Part shown: positions 16,013 through 22,981 of the stretch, piece by piece
Layout of the letters: every line of letters begins with the position of its first letter
Numbering within the stretch: the stretch's first letter is position 1
Assembly (NCBI GenBank): GCA_016928395.1
Contig: JAFGKV010000028.1
Location: 1-26,471, forward strand
Length of the DNA stretch: 26,471 nucleotides
From: Candidatus Fermentibacterota bacterium
GTDB lineage: Bacteria > JAFGKV01
Reading direction: 5' to 3'
The notes under the pieces: model-generated
The model's input: only the letters and a program-made list of their open reading frames with translations
What the model was told of the DNA's origin: nothing
Databases searched by the model: none
Translations under genes and position numbers: made by a program

Positions 16013-16777
16013 ATGCAGAGACCTGTCGCGGGTACAGCCCTCTTGGTTGACGTGGGTAACTCCGCCGTCAAGGCCCGCGTGTGGAGCCCCCATCAAGGTC
16101 TAGGGCACGGCGAAGTGTGGCCGGCGGGCGGCGCCTTCCATCCCGGAGAGCTATTCACTGGCCGGTATGATGCCGTTGTCATGGCATCGGTGGTGCCGGC
16201 CTTGGGGTCTCGGATCGTGGCCATGGCGTCGAAACTGGGGCTCGTGGTGCATTCGGTGACGCCCGACGCGGCGGAATCCGGGGCTTTGATACGGGGTCTC
16301 TATGAAGGCATGGGTCAGGACAGGGTCGCGGATGCCGTCGCCCTGTCGGGGCTCTTTCCGCTCCCGGCTCTGGTGGTTGATGCAGGCACCGCGGTGACCG
16401 TGGATCTCGTGGCGGAGGGAGGCGTGTATGCCGGAGGGCTCATCGTCCCTGGGCCTAAGCTCATGATTCGCTCGCTGGCGTCCGGTACGGCCCTTCTGAA
16501 GGGCGTGGAACCCAATGGCGCCGGGCCCGTCCTCGCTACCGACACGGTGTCAGCGGTGGCTGGCGGGGCGCATTGGGGAAGCATCTGCATGATCCAGGGA
16601 CTCTTGAATCTGGTGGAGTCCCGGGGATACCGCTGGCGGTCCTTGGTGCTCACGGGAGGTGACTCGAAACGGGTCTCTCGCGATCTCACGCGGGAGCATG
16701 TGGTAGACCATGACCTCTGCTTTAAGGGGATGGCTCTTGTCTGGCAATCATTGTACGCTGGCACTGACGCCGGGTGA
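16013..16777 (+). CDS. coaX: Type III pantothenate kinase
   Basis: 254 residues, typical of the family. It phosphorylates pantothenate in the first step of CoA synthesis. Visible motifs: LLVDVGNSAVK (ATP phosphate loop, D13-S17), GQDRVADAVAL with Asp103 as the likely catalytic base, VVDAGTAVTVDLV (123-133), the PGPKLMIRSL segment for the substrate and dimer interface, and LTGGDS near the C-terminus. The ATG at 16013 lies four bases after the birA stop with no strong ribosome site, so coupling is likely. Its end overlaps pdxA by 41 bases if pdxA starts at 16737. Confidence 0.95.
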   Translation: MQRPVAGTALLVDVGNSAVKARVWSPHQGLGHGEVWPAGGAFHPGELFTGRYDAVVMASVVPALGSRIVAMASKLGLVVHSVTPDAAESGALIRGLYEGMGQDRVADAVALSGLFPLPALVVDAGTAVTVDLVAEGGVYAGGLIVPGPKLMIRSLASGTALLKGVEPNGAGPVLATDTVSAVAGGAHWGSICMIQGLLNLVESRGYRWRSLVLTGGDSKRVSRDLTREHVVDHDLCFKGMALVWQSLYAGTDAG

Positions 16778-17675
16778 CCCCCAGGGCATCGGGCCGGACG
16801 TTGTCGTCCGGGCGGCGGTCGCATTCGATATGCCTCGGGTGGAACTGGTGCTCTACGGCCCCGCCTCGGCCTGGGAAGGCCATGTGGCGCCATCGAGCCC
16901 ATGGAGGCGCGTGGAGCTGCCTGAGCCCCCCTATCAGCGAGAATCGCTGCGCGCCCCCTCAGCGTGGGGAGGAAGCGTCGCCATGACCTCACTTGAAGCG
17001 GCCGTGCGCGACGCCATGGCGGGCACGGTCAGCGCCGTGGTCACGGGCCCGGTGAGCAAGCAAAGCATCCATTTGGCGGGATACGCGTATCCGGGTCAAA
17101 CCGAATATCTGGCGGCACTCACCGCCGCGCAGGATTGGGCGATGATGCTGGCCCACGGGCGTCATCGAGTACTCCTGGCAACGCGTCATCTTCCCCTGCG
17201 TGATGTGCCGGACGCACTCCGTACGGATGATCTCGCAAGGCTCTTTCTGCTGGCTGATCGAGAACTCGGGATGCTGCTGGGGAGGAGGCCCCGCATCCTT
17301 GTCTGCGGCCTCAACCCCCACGCGGGGGACGGCGGCCTCGTAGGCAAGGAGGAAGTAACGGTCATCACTCCGGCCGTGGCCGAGGCGGCGCGGCAGGGCT
17401 GCCTGATTCAGGGGCCAGTCTCCGCCGAGGAGGTTTTCATGCGATGGGGAGGGGGTGCGGATGTGGCGATTGCCATGTATCACGATCAGGGTGCACTCCC
17501 GGTCAAGCTGCTGGGGTTGGGCAGTGCAGTGAATGTAACCTTGGGCCTGCCCATCGTACGAACAAGCCCGGGGCACGGCACCGCGTTCGGTCTGGCCGGT
17601 ACGGGGCAGGCCAGTGCGCGCAGCCTGGGCGCGGCGCTGCGCTGGGCCGTCGCCTTGGTCCGTCGTCGGTCATGA
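16737..17675 (+). CDS. pdxA: 4-hydroxythreonine-4-phosphate dehydrogenase PdxA
   Basis: 312 residues. It oxidises 4-phosphohydroxy-threonine in the DXP-dependent PLP pathway, with PdxJ acting next (pdxJ lies at 22049). Motifs: TPGDPQGIGPD, VTGPVSK, and the three metal-binding histidines in ATRHLPLRDV (His151), GLNPHAGDGG (His195) and MYHDQG (His249), plus VNVTLGLPIVRTSPGHGTAF. One conserved substrate-contact motif differs: GHTE reads GQTE (Gln121). I place the start at TTG 16737 because AAGGGGA (16724-16730) lies six bases upstream and the protein then starts close to the first strand. ATG 16710 is the alternative and has no site at proper distance. The stop overlaps the FtsE-like gene as ATGA. 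Confidence 0.93.
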   Translation: MSGNHCTLALTPGDPQGIGPDVVVRAAVAFDMPRVELVLYGPASAWEGHVAPSSPWRRVELPEPPYQRESLRAPSAWGGSVAMTSLEAAVRDAMAGTVSAVVTGPVSKQSIHLAGYAYPGQTEYLAALTAAQDWAMMLAHGRHRVLLATRHLPLRDVPDALRTDDLARLFLLADRELGMLLGRRPRILVCGLNPHAGDGGLVGKEEVTVITPAVAEAARQGCLIQGPVSAEEVFMRWGGGADVAIAMYHDQGALPVKLLGLGSAVNVTLGLPIVRTSPGHGTAFGLAGTGQASARSLGAALRWAVALVRRRS

Positions 17676-18397
17676 TTCGGCTCATCAAGGTCTCCTTCGG
17701 GGCGCAACGGCCAAACCGGGGCATTCGTCAGGTGTCGCTGCACGTACCCCGGGGCACCATGGGTCTCATCGTGGGCTCCATGGGCGCGGGGAAGACCCTG
17801 GTGCTGCGACTCTGCGCGGGATGGTCCCTCCCCGAGGAGGGCAGCGTACTGATCGACGGAAGAGACACCAAGGAAATGAGCGGTACCCAACTCAGAAGGC
17901 TCCGCCGGACCATGGGAATCGCCAGCATGGATCTTCCGCTTCTGGATACGCACTCAGTGCTGGACAATGTGGGAGCGGCCCTGGAGGTTCGAGGGATCCG
18001 CCAGCGCGCAGCCGTTCGCGCAGCGCTTCGCACGCTGGAGACTCTGGGAGTCCTGAGCCTGGCCTCCGCTCGGCCTCCCGACCTATCCTCGGGTGAGCGC
18101 CGACTCGTGGCGCTGGCCAGAGCAACCGCGGCCCGGCCTCCCATAGTCTTGGCGGATGGGCCCCTTGAGACTCTACCACCCGAGTACGTCTCAAACGCAG
18201 TGGATCTTCTGTCTGATCTAGTGTCGGCCGGGAGCTGTGTGCTCATGTCCAGCCGTAGCGGCGCTCACGTTCCGGAAGGCGCCCGGGTCTGGCTTCTACG
18301 CGATGGCACTATCGGGCCGTACCAGGAGGCCGCTTCACAGGTGGGGGTGCACACCAGTTCTCTGGTGGAGGCCTTGCTGAAGGGGGGGTGGACCTAA
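17672..18397 (+). CDS. FtsE-like ABC ATPase, apparently hydrolysis-deficient
   Basis: 241 residues, co-transcribed with an FtsX-like gene, which fixes the FtsE assignment. Walker A is intact (GSMGAGKT, 35-42), the signature is LSSGE (138-142) and the Walker B aspartate is present (IVLAD162). Key catalytic positions differ from FtsE: the Walker B glutamate is Gly163 (ADGP instead of ADEP), the Q-loop glutamine is Met86 (ASMDLPLL instead of VFQD-LL), the H-loop histidine is Arg195 (LMSSRS instead of ATHD), and the D-loop is diverged (ETLPPE instead of GNLDPE). It should therefore bind ATP but hydrolyse it poorly or not at all. The frame is intact with normal codon use, so it is not a decaying pseudogene. 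FtsEX controls peptidoglycan hydrolases at the septum in other bacteria; a nucleotide-binding switch is a possible role here. Confidence 0.85.
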   Translation: MIRLIKVSFGAQRPNRGIRQVSLHVPRGTMGLIVGSMGAGKTLVLRLCAGWSLPEEGSVLIDGRDTKEMSGTQLRRLRRTMGIASMDLPLLDTHSVLDNVGAALEVRGIRQRAAVRAALRTLETLGVLSLASARPPDLSSGERRLVALARATAARPPIVLADGPLETLPPEYVSNAVDLLSDLVSAGSCVLMSSRSGAHVPEGARVWLLRDGTIGPYQEAASQVGVHTSSLVEALLKGGWT

Positions 18398-18399
18398 GC

Positions 18400-19260
18400 A
18401 TGGGTCTGGCCGTGAGGATGATCCGTACTGCCTTCGCCGTGCTGCGGAGCAACCCTGGCGCATGGATCGAAAGCGTGGCGTGGTATTGCGCTCTCACCTG
18501 TGCCGTGCTTTGCGGCGCTGCTGCCCTGGACGTGGCATGCACCGCGTCCCGTCTCATGGAGGATTCGGCAGGCGTCCACGTGTTTCTGGCGCCGGATGCC
18601 CTGGGGCTCGCCGCATTGGATCAGGCTATCGAAGCCCTTCCCGGGGTACGGGATGCGCGGTTTGTGGTACGCCATGTCTCCGCCAGTGGTGCCGACTCCC
18701 CCGGTAGTGTCCACACACCCGGCAGTGTGCCCCGTCAAGCCTTGTACGTGCGGACCACGTCGGTGGATGCCGACAGCCTGGCGGTCTTGGCCGGTGCGAT
18801 CCATTCCTTCCCACAGGTTGATGAGGTCCTCTATTCCTCGGATTTTCTGGGAAGCGCAGCGGGAGTCGTGGCCTCCTGCCGATACGTGGCGGGTGCCGCC
18901 TGGGGCGCGGTGGCGCTGCTGGCGCTGGTGGCAGGGAGATGGTGTTGTGCGGGCCTTGTTCGGCTCTTCGGGACGCAGGCCATGGTCGCGTCGCTACTGG
19001 GTGGATCGTGGTGGGCAGCGGCGGCTCCAGTGATCATCGCCGGGGCATCGGCCGGCGCCGTGGGATCTCTCCTTGGGTGGGTTCTGGTCGGGGGGATGGC
19101 CACCACTGGCACCACCCTCGCCCACGAGGCTCTCCGCCGTGTCGGCACCATCGGCCCCATGGTGACGGGGAGTACCACCGGTCTGGGGGCCTTGGGGTCT
19201 CTCGTGGGCGCCACCCGAGTCATATCGGGCAGATCTCTCCGGCGGCGCCACGAGGAGTAG
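18400..19260 (+). CDS. ftsX: FtsX-like cell-division permease
   Basis: 286 residues with FtsX topology: a cytoplasmic N-terminus with an LRSNP segment, TM1 (about 22-46), an extracytoplasmic domain (about 50-155) and three further helices. The outer domain shows the FtsX succession: GVHVFLAPDA, ALPGVRDARFVV, QALYVRTTSVDADSL and FPQVDEVLYSSDF, matching the usual lpgV-v and pgV-dV-yg pattern. The last helices are rich in glycine and alanine (ASLLGGSWWAAAAPV). FtsX relays signals from FtsE to periplasmic wall hydrolases. ATG 18400 lies two bases after the ftsE-like stop; GTG 18388 is in frame but abuts the purine run that would be its ribosome site. Sequence conservation is low, so the call rests on topology, the outer domain and context. 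Confidence 0.78.
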   Translation: MGLAVRMIRTAFAVLRSNPGAWIESVAWYCALTCAVLCGAAALDVACTASRLMEDSAGVHVFLAPDALGLAALDQAIEALPGVRDARFVVRHVSASGADSPGSVHTPGSVPRQALYVRTTSVDADSLAVLAGAIHSFPQVDEVLYSSDFLGSAAGVVASCRYVAGAAWGAVALLALVAGRWCCAGLVRLFGTQAMVASLLGGSWWAAAAPVIIAGASAGAVGSLLGWVLVGGMATTGTTLAHEALRRVGTIGPMVTGSTTGLGALGSLVGATRVISGRSLRRRHEE

Positions 19261-19269
19261 GAGGACGCG

Positions 19270-20361
19270 GTGAACGTCTTTGATGCCATCAAAGGTCAAA
19301 CATGGGCTGTGGGCTACCTTAGGCGGGCCGGGGCGGCGGGCCGCTTGTCGCAGACCCTCATCTTCCACGGCCCGCCCTATGTTGGCAAAGAGACCGCCGC
19401 TATGGCGTTGGCGTCGTGGTGGCTTTGCGACCGTGAATCAGGGTGCGGCGTCTGTCCTTCTTGCCGCCAGGTCGCGACATACCAACATCCTGATTTCCAC
19501 TATGTGTTTCCCTGCCCGGCCTCATGGTATGAGGATCCCGTGCAGATCGGCGAGATCGTGGCGCAGCGCTGGATGCCGGAGCACCGGCTGGGGGAACCGC
19601 TGACGGATCCGAATCTCACCATCAGCATTGAGGCGGTACGCGGACTTATCCGGGCCGCCGCCCGCACTCCCTTCGGCGGGAGGGCCAGGGTGATCATCAT
19701 CAGGAGCGCAGAACGGCTTCGGGAAGAGGCGCAGAACGCCTTTCTCAAGCTCCTGGAGGATGCTCCTTCCCATGTGCGGATTGTGCTCCTGACCACGAAT
19801 ATGGAACGGATGCTGCCCACCGTGCGGTCACGGGCCTACCACATTCGCTTTGTTGCCTTGGGCAAAGACGACTGGATCAGTGTGTTCCGCTCGCTGCATT
19901 CCGTGGATCTCTCCACGGCCGAGCTTCTGTACCGGCTTTCCGGGGCGTCCCTGGCCAGGGCTGCCTCCCTTCTGTCTGAAGACGAGGCCCTCCGCCAGCT
20001 CCCCATGACGCTCTTCACCCAGGATTCCTCTCCTGGCGCCTGGGCTTTTGCGGTGATGGAGCACATGGGTCCGAGGGTGGAGAGGGATGACCTAGATCGG
20101 TTTCTGGATTTCACCCTGTTATGGCTGCGCGACATAATGGTATGGCGTGGAACGAAGAATCCGATGCTCTTGTTGAATTTGGATGCGGCCGACGCCATCG
20201 CCGACATTGCGACTCGTGTCGATCTTGCGCTCATTCTACGCTTGATCTCGGAACTCGAGTCGCTGCGACAGGCATCGCGGTTGAATCTCGATCCGCGGCT
20301 CGTGTGCCATCGCATCGAGCGGCTCATGACCCGATCACAGCTTATTGGAGGTCACGGGTGA
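19270..20361 (+). CDS. holB: DNA polymerase III clamp-loader subunit delta-prime
   Basis: 363 residues. AAA+ N-terminal domain with GPPYVGKET (34-42) as the P-loop and four cysteines at 53, 59, 62 and 65, the same kind of zinc module as in gamma/tau and delta-prime. The sensor region NAFLKLLEDAPSHVRIVLLT is highly typical. The arginine-finger motif SRC reads SRA (TVRSRAYHI): the arginine is kept and the cysteine replaced. The C-terminal helical domain follows. Delta-prime helps load the sliding clamp. GTG 19270 has TAGGAGGA at 19258-19265. The end overlaps ricT as GTGA, the holB-ricT pairing known from Bacillus and many others. Confidence 0.93.
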   Translation: MNVFDAIKGQTWAVGYLRRAGAAGRLSQTLIFHGPPYVGKETAAMALASWWLCDRESGCGVCPSCRQVATYQHPDFHYVFPCPASWYEDPVQIGEIVAQRWMPEHRLGEPLTDPNLTISIEAVRGLIRAAARTPFGGRARVIIIRSAERLREEAQNAFLKLLEDAPSHVRIVLLTTNMERMLPTVRSRAYHIRFVALGKDDWISVFRSLHSVDLSTAELLYRLSGASLARAASLLSEDEALRQLPMTLFTQDSSPGAWAFAVMEHMGPRVERDDLDRFLDFTLLWLRDIMVWRGTKNPMLLLNLDAADAIADIATRVDLALILRLISELESLRQASRLNLDPRLVCHRIERLMTRSQLIGGHG

Positions 20362-21203
20362 GCGACCCTGGTATCGCCCCCGCCCAGGACCAGGGTGGGC
20401 GTCTTCGGCTGGTTGAGGTCCATTTCAAGGGCGGCCGTGCCGCCTACTACTTGAACCCGCGCGACCTGGCGGTGTGCCCCGGCATGTTTGTCGTGGTGTC
20501 TGCAGACAAGGGAGAGGATCTTGGCCGTGTTGCCAAGACTGATGTGCTGCGCAAGGCGATGCGCAGAGGCACCATCAGGACTCTCGTCCGACTTGCCACT
20601 CCCGACGATGTGGGGTTGCTCACCAATGTGCGCGCCCGTGAAGACAGTTTCTTCAGCCTGTGCCAGGCGAGGATCAGGGCGCGAAACCTTCCCATGAAAC
20701 TCGTCGATGTGGAGAGCCAGTTTGACGGCAACCGGGTGACTTTCTTCTTCACCGCGGAGACGCGGGTCGATTTCCGAACCTTGGTGCGAGATCTGGCCGA
20801 TACCTTCAAGACACGGATCGAGCTTCGGCAGATCGGCGTCCGCGATCATGCCAAGCGTACCGGCGGATGCGGGTCGTGCGGGCTCCCCCTCTGCTGTACC
20901 ACCTTTCTCCACGATTTCCAGCCAGTTACCCTGCGGATGGCTCGTGACCAGAGCGTGTCCCTGAGCCCTTCAAAGATCAGCGGCGTGTGTGGCCGGCTGA
21001 AATGCTGCCTCGCGTTCGAGCATTCGTCGTACGAGAGCCCCTCCCGCGTTCCCTCACCAGGTGAAAGTGTCGTACGCGATGGCGTGGAGATGACCGTCGT
21101 CACCGTGGATGAGAGCGAAGGCCTCGTCGTCGTCGTCACGCCCGACGGAGAGGAACTGAGTCTCAGCATGTCGGAGTGGGAAGAGGCGGGGCACGAACGG
21201 TAG
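20358..21203 (+). CDS. ricT: PSP1-domain protein RicT (YaaT family)
   Basis: 281 residues. A PSP1 domain covers most of the protein. Its C-terminal half has the cysteine set GGCGSCGLPLCC (Cys171, 174, 179, 180) and GVCGRLKCCLAFE (Cys211, 216, 217), which in Bacillus RicT helps ligate iron-sulfur clusters with RicA and RicF. Other typical stretches are DSFFSLCQARIRARNLPMKL, FFFTAETRVDFR and RIELRQIGVRDHAK. The Ric complex tunes RNase Y-dependent mRNA processing in Bacillus; whether RicA, RicF or RNase Y exist here cannot be seen. GTG 20358 has GGAGGT at 20347-20352 and overlaps the holB stop. Its neighbours holB and ksgA match a conserved context. Confidence 0.93.
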   Translation: MSDPGIAPAQDQGGRLRLVEVHFKGGRAAYYLNPRDLAVCPGMFVVVSADKGEDLGRVAKTDVLRKAMRRGTIRTLVRLATPDDVGLLTNVRAREDSFFSLCQARIRARNLPMKLVDVESQFDGNRVTFFFTAETRVDFRTLVRDLADTFKTRIELRQIGVRDHAKRTGGCGSCGLPLCCTTFLHDFQPVTLRMARDQSVSLSPSKISGVCGRLKCCLAFEHSSYESPSRVPSPGESVVRDGVEMTVVTVDESEGLVVVVTPDGEELSLSMSEWEEAGHER

Positions 21204-21209
21204 CATGCC

Positions 21210-21977
21210 GTGGCACGCAGGGCTCACAGTCAAGTCTTTCTCCATGATCGGGGAGTTATCAACCGGTTCGTGTCGGCCCTTCCGGCGCCCTCGGGGAAGC
21301 CGGTACTGGAGATCGGTCCCGGATCGGGCGCCATCACCCACTCCCTGCTGGCCGCGGGGCACCGGGTGGTCGCCGTAGAGATCGATCCATGTCTTGCCAA
21401 AGGCCTCGCCGATCTCGGCCACGCGGTTGATGTGAGGATCGGCTCGATTCTTGGCTTTCAGCCCCGCGACCTTATTCCGCCGCCGGTTGTCGTGGTGGGA
21501 GCACTTCCCTATCATCTTTCCGGCCTCATCCTTCGGTGGCTGGCTGACTGGGCGGACGACATCGCCACCGCCGCTGTGATTCTGCAAGGGGAGGTAGTGG
21601 AACGAATGGGTGCACCCCCGGGTCACCGGGCGCGAGGTCTGTTGAGCATCATCGTCCAGTCGGTCTTCGACGTGACGCCTTTGTTTCGGATCGGCTCCGG
21701 CGCATTCGTGCCACGTCCCAAGGTTGAGTCCCGGGCCGTGCTTCTCACCAGGCGGACGGACGGCCGGACTGTGGCGTCATGGGCGAGCCAATGGTCGGTA
21801 GCGCGGGGACTTTTCCAGCACCGGAGGAAGATGATCCGAGGGATCATCGAGCACAGGTGGGGAGAGCATGCCGCGCGGCGGGCGGCGGAGGCAGGCATAG
21901 ACTTGACCCTTCGGCCGGAGCGGCTAAGTTTCCTCGACTTGGAAACCCTGACTACCGCGCTCATGCCAGGAGCCTGA
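21210..21977 (+). CDS. rsmA: KsgA/RsmA-like rRNA adenine dimethyltransferase with altered active site
   Basis: 255 residues of the KsgA/Dim1 fold: SQVFLHD at the N-terminus, SAM motif I LEIGPGSGAIT (33-43), VAVEIDP with Glu57, and the C-terminal landmarks GAFVPRPKVESRAV and LFQHRRKMIRG. Canonical residues are replaced at three sites: QNFL is QVFL (Val9), the motif III aspartate is Ser79 (RIGSILGF), and the catalytic NLPY is ALPY (98-101). In E. coli KsgA these positions contact SAM or the target adenine. Dimethylation of the two 3'-end adenines of 16S rRNA may thus be lost or changed, or the protein may act mainly in ribosome assembly. The frame is intact. GTG 21210 lies six bases after ricT with a weak ribosome site. 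Last gene of the long operon. Confidence 0.85.
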   Translation: MARRAHSQVFLHDRGVINRFVSALPAPSGKPVLEIGPGSGAITHSLLAAGHRVVAVEIDPCLAKGLADLGHAVDVRIGSILGFQPRDLIPPPVVVVGALPYHLSGLILRWLADWADDIATAAVILQGEVVERMGAPPGHRARGLLSIIVQSVFDVTPLFRIGSGAFVPRPKVESRAVLLTRRTDGRTVASWASQWSVARGLFQHRRKMIRGIIEHRWGEHAARRAAEAGIDLTLRPERLSFLDLETLTTALMPGA

Positions 21978-22048
21978 GCGTTCCCACCCACCGAGACTCT
22001 GCGGATACTGCGCTGAAGCGACACCCTAACCTGTAGCTGGATCAGACT

Positions 22049-22789
22049 ATGTGCCGTCTATCTGTAAACGTTGACCATGTGGCGACTCTGCGTGAGGCAC
22101 GCAGGGCCGTGGAGCCCGATCCCGTCCACGCAGCGGTGCTCGCCGAGCTGGGCGGCGCCGACGGTATCACCGTACACCTCCGCGGCGATCAACGTCACGT
22201 CAAGCTTCGAGATCTTAGGATGCTGAAGGATACCGTGCGGACGCGACTCACACTGGAGATGGCGCCAACGCCCGAGATGGTGGCCTTGGCGGTGGCGACC
22301 TCGCCCTTTATGGTGACACTGGTTCCAGAGAACCCCGGCGAAGTTTCCACCGAAGGCGGGCTGGATCTGGCCACTCTCGGCAAAGACATAGCTCCCATCG
22401 TTGCGCCGCTTCACGACGCAGGCATCGCTCTGTGCGCGTTTGTAGACCCGGTCATCGAACAGATTCAGGCCGCGGCGGGGTTCGACATGCGCGCAGTAGA
22501 GCTGTGTACGACGAAGTTCGCGGAGAGCTCTCAGGAAAACGCCCGAAGGGAGCAGATAGACACCCTGAAGGCGGCCGCTTCATTGGCAGCGAGAAAGGGG
22601 CTACAGGTCCATGCGGGGCATGGCCTTACCTATGAGAATGTTGGTATGGTGGCCGCGATAGATGGTATTTGCGAGCTCAGCATTGGCCACAGCATTATCG
22701 CCCGTGGGGTCTTGGTGGGCATGGAGCAGGCCGTGCGCGACATGCAGAGCATCATCCGTGGCGCGTGCCAAGGACGTCGTCGTGTCTAG
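22049..22789 (+). CDS. pdxJ: Pyridoxine 5'-phosphate synthase PdxJ
   Basis: 246 residues, the usual length. It condenses 1-deoxyxylulose-5-phosphate with 3-amino-1-hydroxyacetone-1-phosphate to pyridoxine phosphate, the step after PdxA (gene at 16737). Motifs: VNVDHVATLREAR (N-terminal strand), ADGITVHLRGDQRH (38-50), LTLEMAPT with the catalytic glutamate (Glu70), LVPENPGEVSTEGGLD, HAGHGLTYENV and ELSIGHSIIARGVLVGM. Two deviations stand out: HLREDRRH reads HLRGDQRH, and the usual ELHTG reads ELCTT. The active-site histidines His43 and His50 are kept. The ATG at 22049 follows a 71-base gap after the rsmA-like gene, with no clear ribosome site or promoter seen. Confidence 0.93.
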   Translation: MCRLSVNVDHVATLREARRAVEPDPVHAAVLAELGGADGITVHLRGDQRHVKLRDLRMLKDTVRTRLTLEMAPTPEMVALAVATSPFMVTLVPENPGEVSTEGGLDLATLGKDIAPIVAPLHDAGIALCAFVDPVIEQIQAAAGFDMRAVELCTTKFAESSQENARREQIDTLKAAASLAARKGLQVHAGHGLTYENVGMVAAIDGICELSIGHSIIARGVLVGMEQAVRDMQSIIRGACQGRRRV

Positions 22790-22981
22790 TGTCCCATCCC
22801 AAAACAGCCTTCGCCTTCGTCGGTCGATACATCCCGACCGCCTGTGGTGCTCACCGGTATCGCAGTGCAGTGGACAGCATGGGATGCACCCGGCCACGAA
22901 AATCGAGGTATTTCTCACACAGAACGCCAAATTCGATGGCCGCTCCCAAAGGCTGGGCGGCATCTCAGGAATGGGGTATTC
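22790..22981 (+). other. 192-base intergenic stretch between pdxJ and secD
   Basis: No gene is supported here; in particular there is no YajC-like frame, although yajC often precedes secD. The stretch holds one clear inverted repeat (22821-22840) and ends in AGGAATGGGG just before the secD start, a diffuse ribosome site. No convincing -35/-10 pair was found. Confidence 0.5.
22821..22840. promoter_or_regulatory. Inverted repeat CGGTCG-N8-CGACCG upstream of secD
   Basis: Two perfect six-base arms (22821-22826 and 22835-22840) flank eight AT-leaning bases (ATACATCC). The form suits either an RNA hairpin or a dimeric repressor operator in front of secDF. No T-run follows, so it is not a typical terminator. 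The repeat is seen directly; its role is not known. Confidence 0.3.

Noticed and set aside
17672-18397. FtsE-like gene as a decaying pseudogene
   Set aside because: The frame is full length, codon use matches neighbours, the ATP-binding motifs are intact and both ends are tightly fitted to adjacent genes.
22844-22981. Open upstream extension of secD
   Set aside because: The extra 46 residues have no relation to SecD, and ATG 22982 starts a standard SecD N-terminus.
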